This document shows positions 53,287 through 62,879 of a DNA stretch of 64,000 nucleotides, one piece after another (the stretch's first letter is position 1; every line of letters starts with the position of its first letter). The notes beneath the pieces were generated by a model. It did no database searches. It had not been told where the DNA came from and saw only the letters and a program-made list of their open reading frames with translations. The stretch lies in contig CAUYUJ010002080.1 in assembly GCA_963575745.1 (NCBI GenBank), positions 550,734 through 614,733 of the forward strand, written 5' to 3'. Source of the DNA: Prorocentrum cordatum. Its lineage: Eukaryota; Sar; Dinophyceae; Prorocentrales; Prorocentraceae. Position numbers and translations under genes: made by a program.

Positions 53287-53975
53287 TACGAGGAGGAGGA
53301 GGAGGAAAAAGAAGGAGGAGGAGGAGGAGGAGGAGGAAAAGGAGGAGGAGGAGGAAGGGGATGATGATGATGATGATGATGATGATGAGGATGATGATGA
53401 TGATGATGAGGAGGAAGGAGGGGGGGAGGAGGGCAGGACCGATGAGGAGGAGGAGGAGGAGGAGAAGGGGAGGAGGAGGAGGAGGAGGAGGAGGAGGACG
53501 AGGAGGAGGATAAAGAGGAACAGGAGGATGAGGAGGGGGAGATGGTGATGATGATGATGATGCTGATGCTGACGTGACGATGACGACGAGGAGGAGGAGG
53601 AGGAGGAGGACGGGGAGGAGGAGGAGGAGGAGGAGGAGGGAGGGGGAGGCGGAGGAGAGGAGGAGGCAGGAGGAGGAGAGGGAGGAGGAGGAGAGGAGGA
53701 GGAGGAGCGAGGAGGGGGAGGAGGATGAGGAGGATGAGGAGGAAGAGGAGGAGGAGGAGGCGGACGAGGAAGAGGAGGAGGAGGAGGAGGAGGAGGAGGA
53801 GGAGGAGGAGGAGGTGAGGGTGAGGGTGAGGGCGAGGGTGAAACTGTGGAAAAGGAGGAGGAGGTGGCGGAGGAGGAGGAGGAGGAGGAGGAGGAGGGGG
53901 AGGGCACGGAGGAGGAGGAGGAGGAGGAGGAGGAGGAGGAGGAGGAGGAGGACGGGGGGGAAGAGGAGGAGGAAG
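53287..53975. repeat. GGA microsatellite (690 bp) with a GAT sub-tract
   Basis: GGA/GAG units run nearly throughout. GAT runs lie at about 53362-53410 and 53540-53570, and GGTGAGGGTGAGG units at 53815-53840. Confidence 0.97.
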
Positions 53976-54534
53976 GGGGGAGTGTCATGAGTGCCGTAAA
54001 TCCAAGAAGTGAACGGCGAGCGAGGCTCAACCGTCACCCTCGGCCTCCCAGACAGGAGGAAGGGGCCCGCAGGCGCCAGCACCGACGGTCAGGGAAAAGG
54101 CGCATACCTCGTCGCTCACCGAGTCGCTGCCCAACCGAAACGGCGTGGTGCGTAGGGGGACAACCGGTTCACCGCGCCACCGCGCAGTCCTTCCCGACCG
54201 TCACCCCTGCCGAATCGGATGGCATGCGCAACTGGGTTTGTACCCCAGGGTGAGCGGACACAAGGTCCCAAGGGACTTACGGACCACATGGCCCCGCCTC
54301 TCAACCAAATGCACACTCCCCGTGCCTGGTACCCATCTCCGGGTCACGGGCGCAACTAGCGCGCCGCTGCCACGGGCAAAGTGTCACGTGCCTGGTGCAA
54401 GATCGACGAAAGCCGGTTTATCTGCACCCAGCCGCCGCATGCAATTGACACTGAAAGTGTGCCCCGAGGAGTGTGTGGCGCTGGCACCATGAGAACAGGT
54501 GCCAGGCCCCCACCCTCGGGGCAAGGAGGAAGGG
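53976..54534. other. Unassigned stretch
   Basis: Mixed sequence between two GGA tracts. No protein or RNA gene is recognised. Confidence 0.5.
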
Positions 54535-54780
54535 GGGAGGAAAATGAGGAGGAGGAGGAGGAGGCGGATGAGGAGGAGGGGGAGGGGGAGGTGGAGGAGG
54601 AAGAGGGGATGATGATGATGATGATGAATGATGATGAGGAGGAGGAGGAGGAGGAGGAGGAGAGGAGGGGGAGGAGGAGGAGGAGGAGGAGGAGGAGGGG
54701 CAGGATAAAGAGGAAGGAGGAGACGGAGGAGGAGGAGGCGGAGGAGGAGGGCGAGGGAATGATGATGATGATGCTGATGC

Positions 54781-54817
<37 letters not shown>

Positions 54818-54820
54818 CGG
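54535..54820. repeat. GGA and GAT microsatellites
   Basis: GGA units with GAT runs at about 54608-54640 and 54758-54818. Confidence 0.95.
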
Positions 54821-55246
54821 CCGTACTTGGAAAGAGAAGAGACGAGGGCAAGCGGACAAGAAGCGAGAAGAGGGCAAGATGTTCGCTCCTGCTCCCTGAC
54901 AGTTGCGCTACAACCCTTCTACTCGTATTATAACTTTGAGGTTGCGCTACTCGCTGCGGCCAGTGCCGAGGAGTGTGCGCTCGTAGGCTTCCTGTAGTTG
55001 TTGTCATGCAGAGCATTCCGATAAGCAGGAAAAGGCGGGATAGGGGGCAAAGGCGACGGGGAGGACCGGAGTGGGGTGTGCAAGACAGAGTGCACATGGC
55101 TAGCTACACCGACGGGGCTGGTCTCGGGAATGGCCTCAGAAACGGGGTCTCATCACCAGCGCACGCGCGTCGAAGCAGTTCGGGTAGAGGTCGGGGCGAG
55201 CACCATCATGCAGATGCACAGGGCGCGCCTCGACACCAATGTCCTC
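54821..55246. other. Unassigned stretch
   Basis: Mixed sequence joining the GGA tract to the 51-bp repeat. A plus-strand frame beginning at 54973 enters the repeat. Confidence 0.45.
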
Positions 55247-55730
55247 AGCATCATGCAGGCCGGGATTTTCACGACAGGGTCGTTCGCCACCAGCGGCAGC
55301 GTCATGCGAGTCTCGTTCATCGGCGGGGGGTTGTTCGCCACCTGTGGCAGCGACATGCAGAACGTGATCATCGAGACGAGGACGTACGCCCCCAACGGCA
55401 GCGGTATGCGGACCTCCTTCAGCCTGAGGGGGAAGTTCGCCACTGTCGGCAGCATCATGCAGGACGTGGTCTTCGGGATGGCGACGTTCGATACCATCGG
55501 CAGCGTGAGGCGGACTACGTTCGGGGTGATGGGGCTCGCCATCAGTGTCAGCGTACTGCGGGACTCGTTCAGCGCAAGGGGGTTGGGCACCTCCAGCGGC
55601 AGCAGCATGAGGGACGTGATCCTCTGGTCGGAGTCGTTCGCCACCAGCGGCAGCGTCATGCAAGATGCGGTCTTCGTGTCGGGGTCGTTCGCCGCCAGCG
55701 GCAGCGTCTGCGCACGCGTCGAAGCAGCGG
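55247..55730. repeat. 51-bp tandem repeat (17 residues), open in several frames
   Basis: About nine units of 48-54 bp follow the pattern GGG(T/A)(C/A)GTTCGCCACCAGCGGC, AGCGTCATGC(A/G), G(A/G)CGTG(A/G)TC. The plus strand reads SGSVMQDVVF and GSFATSGS (17-residue period). One minus frame reads MTLPLVANDPD and MLLPLEVPN at the same period, and the other minus frame is also open for about 625 codons. All units are multiples of three and the sequence varies while the frame holds, which suggests a frame was once under selection. I cannot decide the strand. The family is unknown to me. Confidence 0.55.
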
Positions 55731-56260
55731 TAGAACAGCCTGTTGTCCAACAGGACGGCGCGCCGCATGGCTCGCCACCACTCGCGGAACGTCTTGGACA
55801 AGATCGATCGCGCCTTCTTGGCACCAAGGCGGCGCATGGCGACGTAACGGCTCAGCGACCGAGCCACGAGGCATGGCTGCCCAACTCCGCGGTGACCGCC
55901 AGCAGTTCGGACAGGTAGACCGCGCGGAACGCCATCAACATCGACAGCAACGGGAGGCTGCGGTGGAGCGCAGCGTGCAGCGGCAGCGGGACGATCTTGA
56001 GCACCGTCAGGTTTGGTCGGAACGCCACCCGCAGCGGCGGCAGAGCGGACGTGAGGACCCCAGTCAGCAACGGTAGGTTGTTCAGCATGCCGAGAAACGC
56101 CACCTGCAGCGGCAGTGGGATTGGCTTGAGTTCCATCAGGCTTCGTTGGGACGCCGCGTGCAGCGGCTTCATGGCGAATAAGTAGACCACTGTCAGGAAA
56201 GTGATCGCGGGCGCCACCAGCAGCGGCAACGGGTCGTACGGAATCTTCGTGAAGAGGATG
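55731..56260 (-). CDS. Possible exon continuing the 17-residue repeat (hydrophobic, minus strand)
   Basis: On the minus strand, 56229-55852 encodes a Leu-rich, strongly hydrophobic peptide: LLVAPAITFLTVVYLFAM, then LQVAFLGMLNNLPLLTGVLT, then LKIVPLPLHAALHRS. The 17-residue rhythm of the neighbouring repeat is still visible (PLPLQVAFLG, PLLTGVLTS, PLRVAFRPN). A second minus frame between 55740 and 55860 carries FREWWRAMRRAVLLDNRLFY. If coding, it would be membrane-associated. No start, splice sites or homologous family can be named, and the hydrophobicity could arise from GC-rich antisense reading. Confidence 0.3.
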
Positions 56261-56741
56261 ATGCCACGTGGCAGATGAAAACGAAGGAGAAGATGCCTCC
56301 ACGCACGGCGGAGATGAGGATGCAGGTGCAGAACCTGTGCCAGCGCCTTTGGCCACTATTTTGCCCATCTCGGACTCAACGTCGGTGTAGACAGGCTCAT
56401 GGAGCTTGGCAATGAAGTTGGCAATTTGCGGGGTATCACCATCATCACACAGACCCAGCGGATCGAAGGACGGCATGAACATGTACTGCGAGATCATCTG
56501 CATCGCGTGCGACAGCGCAAACATCCCGTAGGCCAGGGAGTGTGTGAGACCAACCTCAGGCCGCGGCTCATGACGAGGGAAAAGTACGTCAAGTTGAAGC
56601 AGCCGTTTGTCAGCTGCCTGCAGGTGTGGTTCAGCAGCAGGACCAAGAGGAACGACGGGCGCGGGCAGCAGAATCGGCCGCTCGCGGGGCAGCTTGGCGG
56701 AGTGGTCCGAGCGTGCGCCCGCCGCCGACCGCTGGGATGGC
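56261..56741 (-). CDS. Possible membrane-protein exon
   Basis: The minus strand at about 56340-56560 reads VGLTHSLAYGMFALSHAMQM, ISQYMFMPSFDPLGLCDDG and DTPQIANFIAKLHEPVYTDV, then ESEMGKIVAKGAG. This is well-behaved protein-like sequence with one hydrophobic helix and a soluble acidic part, in a frame open for a long distance. The flanks fall into low-complexity sequence, consistent with an isolated exon or a decayed gene. I do not recognise the family, so no function is assigned. Confidence 0.35.
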
Positions 56742-56805
56742 GCTCCCTCCTCCTCCTCCTCCTCCTCCTCCTCCCCCTCCTCCGCCGCCCCCTCCTCCTC
56801 CTGGC
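56742..56805. repeat. CTC microsatellite
   Basis: A short CTC tract with CTCCCC and CCGCC interruptions. Confidence 0.9.
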
Positions 56806-56904
56806 ACTCCCCCTCCCCGACGCCTCTGCACGACATGTTTGTTGTTGGATTTGTCGGCCGCCAAGGGCCTTCAGCGAGCCCTGGGACCGTCAAAAACGAA
56901 ACGG

Positions 56905-57190
56905 CGTGAGAAGCCGGCCCCGGGAGGGGGTACAGACCTCTGGGGATCCACGCTGCGAGCCCAAAAAACAGAAAGCCAGCCCCGGGAGGGGGTGCAGACC
57001 TCTGGGGATCCACGTTTTGATCGGGGATCTTCTGACCCGGGTCAATCCAGACCCGGGTCAGCAGGAAACCAAAAACTGCAATGCAGGAAAAAAAAACTGC
57101 ACCGCAGGTCTTCGCAAACCCGGGTCAGCCAATATGCGCGGCCGCCTCGCGGCCACGAGCGGCTCGCTAACCCGGGTCAGCCAGAGGGGG
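56905..57190. repeat. 62-bp duplication and ACCCGGGTCA repeats
   Basis: The block AAGCC(G/A)GCCCCGGGAGGG, GCAGACCTCTGGGGATCCAC occurs at about 56911 and 56973. Then the palindrome-bearing word ACCCGGGTCA occurs at about 57034, 57051, 57117 and 57170, often as ACCCGGGTCAGCC. Confidence 0.8.
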
Positions 57191-57349
57191 TCTTCGCAGG
57201 ATCCTGCAGGATCCCGGTGCCGTGGCTGACCCCCGTTTGCATTGACCCCCGTCTCAAGGCTCCCGATTTGAACCCCAAAAACCAACGTCGTCGGTCTGGG
57301 GTCTGGGAGGACGGGTGGCGACCACGGCGGGCTGGTGCCGCGAAGACCC
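57191..57349. other. Spacer, unassigned
   Basis: Contains GGATCCTGCAGGATCC-type palindromes at about 57198-57214 and no gene. Confidence 0.5.
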
Positions 57350-57751
57350 CGGCGTTGATTTCTGAAGCCGCGTGGGTCGTTCCACCCTGAACGATCGGCG
57401 GCTCCTCGATCGCCGTAGTTCATAGCATTTTTGCTCGTGTAGCTGAGCAGGTCTTAAGGCAGAGTCCCAATACGCAACCATTGGGGCGGGCAAAAAGACA
57501 GAGCATACATTTGTGTCTTGATTCTCATTCGCTCTCTCTGTTGCGCGCTCTCTCTGTTGCGCGCTCTCTCTGTCGCGCGCTCTCTCTCTCGCGCGCTCTC
57601 TCGACTTGGTTCTATCCCTCCTCCTCCTCCTCCTCCTCCTCCTCCTCCTCCTCCTCCTCCTCCTCCTCCTCCTCCTCCTCCTCCTCCTCCTCCTCCTCCT
57701 CCTCCTCCAAGAATTGGCGTTGATTTCTGAACGATCGGCGGCTCCTCGATC
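57350..57751. repeat. Direct repeats flanking GCGCTCTCTCTGT and CTC arrays
   Basis: GGCGTTGATTTCTGA plus ACGATCGGCGGCTCCTCGAT occurs at about 57351-57413 and 57716-57751. The first copy carries a 23-bp insert (GCCGCGTGGGTCGTTCCACC). Between them lie four or five units of GCGCTCTCTCT(G/C)T(T/C) (57535-57603) and a CTC run (57616-57708). Confidence 0.8.
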
Positions 57752-57904
57752 GCCAGATCATCCCATGGTGGCCAGTTCGGGGCCCCTGGCGGCTGGCGGC
57801 GTCCGGCCTGCAACGCCCGCGGTAGGGCCGCTGCCGCGCCAGCAGGACACGAACCGATACCGCACTGGAGCGCTCCACGGCAGGGCACGCAGGGCACGCC
57901 AAAC
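57752..57904. other. Spacer, unassigned
   Basis: GC-rich unassigned sequence. Confidence 0.5.
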
Positions 57905-58125
57905 ATGGGGTGCACAAAGACATACTAGTAATAGATGTTCTCCTTGGAGGCGCGCGTCCGACCCAAACATATAGTATACCCATCTTGTAGTATATCGTTT
58001 CCCGAGCGGTGTGGCCAGGAAGCGCACGCCGCGACGCATATACTATAAGATTGCTCGGTGCGCGCGTCGCCCCTGGGGGGGCGACGCACATGTAGTATAA
58101 GTATGTTTGGGTGTTGCCGAAAACA
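57905..58125. repeat. TATACTA/TAGTATA words and a GCGTCGCCCC hairpin
   Basis: ATAGTATAC, TAGTATATCG, ATATACTATAAG and TAGTATAAGTA recur within 140 bp. CCCAAACATA near 57962 is inverted as TATGTTTGGG near 58105. GCGTCGCCCCTGGGGGGGCG plus ACGC forms a 10-bp perfect stem at about 58063-58087. It could be a decayed foldback element. Confidence 0.5.
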
Positions 58126-58185
58126 AACCTGGAACAGAAACATCCTCAACCAGCCCCCTTCTGAGACGAAACCATGACCGCGACG

Positions 58186-58326
58186 AAATCGGACAGGGAC
58201 AAATCCCTGCGATCCCGCGGATCTGGAAGATGTATACCGGGTGCAGCGGCCGTTCCAGAGCGCTCGGGAACGCTCTGAGAGCGTTCCAGGCCGCTCTGGA
58301 ACGATTTATCCCGGTCCTGGCCCTGT
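58186..58326 (+). mobile_element. Dispersed foldback repeat, family F, copy 5
   Basis: The best copy for the palindrome. GTTCCAGAGCGCTCGGGAAC and CGTTCCAGGCCGCTCTGGAA are inverted relative to each other. The ends are GGACAGGGACAAATCCC and GATTTATCCCGGTCC. Confidence 0.65.
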
Positions 58327-58929
58327 CCGACTCTCCCGATGCCCCCGCACGCCGCAGCGGCCTGCTGGGGACGGCGGCGAAACGCACGACGGTCATCACC
58401 GCGTCCAGGGCGTCTGCCATGATCGGCCGGAGGTTCTGGCTCCTCCGCTCCGCCATGCTGCCGTACCACGCCTGCCGCTGGTGCAGCGTTCGGTGCTTTA
58501 TGCTCGAGGGTTAGGTTTCCGACCGTCGGCTTTCGAGGGGAGAGGGGGGGGGGGGGCATTCGTTTATGTTGCTCCCGTCGTTCTTAAGGACCACATCCCA
58601 GAACTAATTTTGAGCACCCAGAAAAGTATCGAAACGATGTCGAACGAGTATCGCCTCCCAGGGCTCGACACGTGAAAGTCCTCAAGATTCGGCACTTTCT
58701 TGGTGCACAACAGTCTTTTTGGTGATCAAAGCTGAAGTGGGTTGGAACATCATTAGCGTTCGTCCTCCTCAAGTTCCTTGACCCTCAACTTGTCATGCCA
58801 GTTTCTGGCCCGAGCGGTTCGGACTAGTTTTCTGCTCGGCCAAATGTTTCTGGTGCCGCCCCCGCCCCTCCACAGCCGCCCAAGGACCCAAGGAGGAATA
58901 GCCGAGGCTGGCCGTTGTCGTTCACGATA
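58327..58929. other. Unassigned stretch
   Basis: Mixed sequence upstream of the LINE remains. It may include decayed RT C-terminal sequence of the first element, but no motif is visible. Confidence 0.45.
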
Positions 58930-59380
58930 CCGTGCCCCTGGCTCCTGGATCCTCTGCGTTGCAGTGCAGGCAATGTTTGGCGGTTGCTCGGAAACCAGCC
59001 AGTGGCAAGTCTTTGCACAAGCCAGGGGCCAGGTGTGAGCCCGGGCCGATGTTGCGCCAGCTTGCTGCTCTTACCGAGCGGCTCGGCTGGCGCCAGCAGT
59101 GGAGGGCGAGGCTGCCTGTGCCGCTGCTGCTGCCAATTCGGATGCGGAGGCGGGTGGGAGTCTACTCGTGTGCGACGGGCACCATATTCACAAGGCAGGG
59201 TCCTTCCTGTTCTGTGGGCTTTGCGGGGCCCGAGTTGCCCTGGGCTCGCCAAGATCGAGGCGCTCGGTGACCCCTGCCCCACGAAGCCCCCCAACCCTGC
59301 CCGCCGGCGAGCCAGGGACTGGTTCTCTGAAAACAGGCACCCAACAACTGGGATCAAACTCGTCCAGTATAATCCGTAAT
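58930..59380 (+). pseudogene. LINE ORF2 C-terminal zinc-finger pair (frameshifted)
   Basis: The first finger is LQCRQCLAVARKP then KSLHKPGARCEPG (about 58965-59045). The second is GHHIHKAGSFLFCGLCGARV (about 59176-59235), continued in another frame by GDPCPTKPPNPARRRARDWF and SENRHPTTG up to a stop near 59379. From memory, CxxC...C fingers in pairs, the second starting GH-L and ending in a GRHP-TTG segment, form the C-terminal end of LINE proteins in dinoflagellates. Three reading frames are used, so there are two frameshifts. No RT of this element is seen upstream. Confidence 0.5.
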
Positions 59381-59394
59381 TTTCTTGGCTTTCT

Positions 59395-60894
59395 GTGAGG
59401 GCTGAAAAACGGATACCGCTGGCCCGCGGCAATCTTTCGATGTCTTTTCGGGGGATGTTTTCCAGCCAGCGCTGCAGTTCGAGCCCCTTTTGCGTTCCCA
59501 GTCTTGCCCCCAATGGACCCTCCTGCTGCTGGTGCTCATCGGGCTGGGCGTGCTCGGCCCCCGTGCTGGAAGGCCCCGCCAAGCGGCAGCAAAACCAGCG
59601 GCCTGACTTGGAGTCGTGGGACACTGAAGGCTGGGCAGTGGTGGGTCCGTTGGCCTGGGGCCCGCCTGCGCTCGGTGCGGACGCCAGAAGAGTTCCACAG
59701 GCAATCTATCTTGTGAGGCGTGTGGGCACAAGCTCTCTGACGTCTCTCCGGCCTCGGGCAGGGAACCCGAACATGTTTGGTCACGCTCGGGCAGGATGGA
59801 ATCAGGCAGGTCCCCCTAGGGCAAAAGCAAGGCATGAGGACACGGCAAAAAGACGAATGATGGCGACGGCACTCCTCCGCTGCCTCTCGCTCCAGTGGCT
59901 CAGTTCCTGGTGGCGCCGGGCGACGCGATCTCTGCCATGGAGGTCGAGGAGCTCGAGCAGCTCTGCGCCATGCCGAAGACGGCCAGTGATGCGTAAGCAC
60001 GGCGCGGCCGAGCACCGACGCACGTTGCATGACAAGCAGAAGAAGGCAACGGATGCTGCGAATGTGGCGCCTTGGACTCAACGGGCCACCTCGGCCCACA
60101 AGCAGGTGCATGATCTCGTGCAGAAGCTTGAGAAAGCAGTAGGGCACTTCGAGCGCCTCAAGGAGGGGCTCGAACACCAACGCCTGAGGGCGTCGCAGGT
60201 TGCCAAGGACTTGAACGCTCGCGAGAAAACGCACCGCGACCTGGCCATGGAGCTCAGTGCGCAAACGGTGGACTGGAACCCGACTGCCGCTGCGGTGGCT
60301 CCGCTCAGTGTCGCTAGTATCCTGGATGGCTCGGTGGACCAGATCCCGCTGGCCTTCGCGGGGTTGTGCTCCGACGACGGCGAGTGCGAAATGGACGAGC
60401 ATGAAAAGAAAAAGCTCGAGGAGCGGACTTCGCGTCTGCCAGCGGAGCAGTCGGCGGCGGCCCCGCCGATGTTTGGACAAGCTGTTGCGAAGGCTAAGGC
60501 CTTCAAAGTGGAGCAGGAAGCCATGGCGGCGAGGCTGGCAGGCAAGCAGCGGCGGCGCGACGGCGGTGCAGCAGAGCCTGCAGCAACTCCAAGGACGCCG
60601 CGTCTGCTGCTGCGCCCTCGCAAGCCCAGGGCAGCCGGGGGGCTCGGAGCTCCTCGCAAGTGGCGGACGTCAATCAGCGTGCGGCCCACATCCTTCATGC
60701 GCAACGCCCTTAGGCATCCGCCGACTCCAAGGCGTCGGCCTCAAGGGAACAGTCCAAGGAGTTGCGGTCCAGGAGGGGGATCCTTGCGGCGAGCCCTTAC
60801 TCGAGGCGCCCTGGCTTCCAGGTTGAAGCGGCGCCTCTGGCAAGAGTTCGTCGTCGGCCAATGGCTCGGCTGCCGCGCCCACCGCCCGTTTTAG
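59395..60894 (+). pseudogene. LINE ORF1-like protein (zinc finger plus coiled coil)
   Basis: A 499-codon frame has a clear charged coiled coil at about residues 205-292 (HKQVHDLVQKLEKAVGHFER, LKEGLEHQRLRASQVAKDLN, AREKTHRDLAMELS). Its N-terminal part is out of frame. The true zinc finger, CARCGRQKSSTGNLSCEACG (CX2CX11CX2C, 59666-59723), is in a different frame of the same strand, so a frameshift lies near 59750. A finger followed by a coiled coil is the usual ORF1 build of non-LTR elements in dinoflagellates, where ORF1 binds the element RNA. Ala/Arg/Pro-rich linkers follow. The endonuclease and RT remnants downstream on the same strand support the assignment. Confidence 0.55.
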
Positions 60895-61417
60895 AGCCCC
60901 TCCGCTCTACGGGCGTAGTCGGGAGACCGCGGCGGGAGGCGGCGAGGAGGCGCCAACGACTCAAGATCGTCGGGTTCAGGTTGGTCCAAGGGCCACCGCA
61001 CCGCTGTCCGCTGATGGTCCGCGAACTGCGAGCCATGCGTGCGCCAGGAGTTCGGCGACGTCGGGCTCGCCCTCGTCCCCGCTGGCGGCTGGTATGGTTT
61101 CGAACAAGGCTGGTCAAGATCAGGAGCTTTGTCGCGTTCCGTTGGAGGGAGCAAGGGGCTCGTCTACGAGTGCATGGTCAGGAGGTTGGGGCGACCTCGG
61201 ATGTGCCTCGGGTGCCGCCCCAAAGCAGGCCTGGCCCTCGCGTCTGTCCCCGGGGGGTAATGTGCAAGGCTCGCCCTCGAGACTCTGAAGTCGCCTGGCG
61301 CGCTAGCGAACTCTGGAAGCGTTGCGGTGCTCACGGATGCAAAGCTCGGGTCGGCGCAGTGGGAGGTCCGCTGAAAGGAATGGCCACTGCATTGTGGCTC
61401 AGCAGGTCTCCTTCGGG
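60895..61417 (+). pseudogene. Linker between LINE ORF1 and endonuclease remnant
   Basis: Several plus frames are open (Arg-rich), but I see no clear motif. GGPLKGMATALWLSRS near 61360-61400 could be the endonuclease GG-GVA block, read weakly. Confidence 0.3.
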
Positions 61418-61546
61418 CCGAAGATCAGAGTGAGGCTGGTCGTTGTGTATCTGGTCACTAGTGAAGGCCTCGGGGTGCTCAACTAAGCATTGCTGGGCGA
61501 CCTAGCAGACGTCGCGATGTCTTCCCAGCTGACATTGCTTCGCTCG
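61418..61546 (+). pseudogene. LINE endonuclease fragment
   Basis: The plus strand reads PKIRVRLVVVYLVTSEGLGV, then LN, a TAA stop (61484-61486), then ALLGDLADVAMSSQLTLL. It resembles the apurinic-type endonuclease core of LINE proteins (VxVYL-x-x-GEGL-x-x-N-x-x-LL-x-L-x-x). One in-frame stop breaks it. The catalytic Asp/His motifs downstream (GDFN, SDH) are not visible. Confidence 0.5.
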
Positions 61547-61977
61547 TGACGGTGTTGAACACGCCGCATAGGCCTCGCTCGGCGGCGCATCTGCAGCTGA
61601 GGGGCCATGCTCGAGATGTCAAGGCCTGGCAGCGCGTGGTGCCCATGGGCTTCTCGCTGAAAGGAGCACAGCAGGACCCGAGGGAAGCCCTCCTCGACCT
61701 CCGCCTAAGGCGCATGCCATCGATTGGTGGTGGGAGGTGGGAGAGGTTCCGCGTGGTCCAGATAATTAGCGCCGCAGCCAAGTGGTTTGAAGCGGCAGAA
61801 GATTTTCGGTGCACGGCACATGGCCCGCGAGAGTGCGCACAAGCCTCCAGGCCGCAGCAGGCAGTGCAGATTCGCGCAGATGTCGTACCCAGCGTCGTGG
61901 GGCCGCGAGCTCTGCCGCCATCCATCGGCAGAAACCTCGGCTTGGCCTTCGTTTCGGAGGGTACTTTCTCAGCCGTA
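61547..61977 (+). pseudogene. Undefined part of the LINE body
   Basis: A plus frame (61546-62055) contains HLQLRGHARDVKAWQRVV and REALLDLRLRRMPSIGGG without a recognisable domain. Its place between endonuclease and RT remnants suggests the linker. Confidence 0.3.
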
Positions 61978-62088
61978 ACTAAGCTTTCGATAACAGTGAG
62001 GAGACGCGAGCAGTGCAGGGCTTTCGATAACTCAGCAGTGCAGGGCTTTCGATAACTAAGCTTTTGATAACTCAGCAGTGCAGGGCTC
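61978..62088. repeat. TTCGATAACT / CAGCAGTGCAGGGCT tandem repeat
   Basis: Three to four units of about 25-29 bp alternate TTTCGATAACT(C/A)A with GCAGTGCAGGGC. Confidence 0.85.
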
Positions 62089-62159
62089 GCGAGCACGAGA
62101 GCGCGTCTGCTGGTATTCTTGGCAGAGGTTGACGCCTTCCGTCCTTCCGCTCAGAGCCC

Positions 62160-62480
62160 CCTCTTGAACTCCAGGAAGGCCTCGGAGGTGCTGGGGGCTG
62201 AGTGGGCCTCGGAAGCGGCAGGGCGGTTTTTTCGCCGTTTCCGAAACAGATCTCTTGAAAACGGAAACAGCAAAAAATGGAAACCTGAAACGGCATAACA
62301 ACAGCTCCGGGATTGGAACCCGAGCCAAAACCGGGAACAACAACTGCGATGGAACTGGCGAACAAACGGCGTCAGAACCGGCAGCAAAAACAACAAAACG
62401 GAACGGGTAACAAAAAACGGCCCTGTCGTTTCCAGGGCCCACTGAGGCTGGAGGCTCTTCGGGCCCCTGGGCTCAAGACC
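62160..62480. mobile_element. Foldback element inserted in the LINE
   Basis: Arms of roughly 100 bp. The left side runs TCTTGAACTCCAGG, GGGGGCTGAGTGGGCCTCGG and AAGCGGCAGGGCGGTTTTTT. The right side is the inverse (AAAAAACGGCCCTGTCGTTT, CCAGGGCCCACTGAGGCTGG, CTGGGCTCAAGA). The interior has ACGGAAACAGC and AACAACAAC words. It separates the endonuclease and RT remnants, so it probably inserted after the LINE. Confidence 0.7.
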
Positions 62481-62879
62481 CAGGCCCTCGCTGCTTTTGG
62501 ATGCTCGCCAGGCAGGGCCCTTTTCTAATGCCAGGCCGTCTCGGGAATCGCGGACTGTGTCCAGTAAGGAGGCCACTCTCAAGGGAGGAGGGGCTGGCCC
62601 GCAGGCTTAGCGGGGGACCGTCTGGCCCAGCTGGGCCGGCGCTAGGGGGCGACGAGGGCGGCGGCGGCCGCGCGCCTTTGGCGGGACAGCATGCCTTGGA
62701 GCGCCTCCCCGTCGAGTGGCAATGAATCTGGCAGGGAGGACTCTCGCGCCACTGCGCCTCGCCCTCGCTCCCAGAGCGCGCCGCCAGACGTCTCCCATCG
62801 CAGCAGAGCAGGTGCGGAGCGCCTGCCGGTGCGGGATGGTCTCCACCCCGGGCGCACGGCCCAGCTTCCGCTCGAGTGC
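62481..62879 (+). pseudogene. LINE body upstream of RT
   Basis: Several frames are open on both strands, and no secure motif is seen. By position it would be the linker before the RT fingers. Confidence 0.3.

Noticed and set aside
55136-57013. 625-codon minus-strand frame taken as a single gene
   Set aside because: It spans a CTC tract, unrelated low-complexity parts and the 51-bp repeat in a frame that looks like antisense. I kept only the two short protein-like pieces as weak candidates.
57250-57290. B-box-like GGGTTCAAATC on the minus strand
   Set aside because: No pairing stem flanks it and no A box lies at a proper distance.
62300-62325. T-arm-like TCGGGTTCCAATCCCGG on the minus strand
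   Set aside because: The stem is good, but no D arm, anticodon arm or acceptor stem surrounds it. It lies inside a foldback element.
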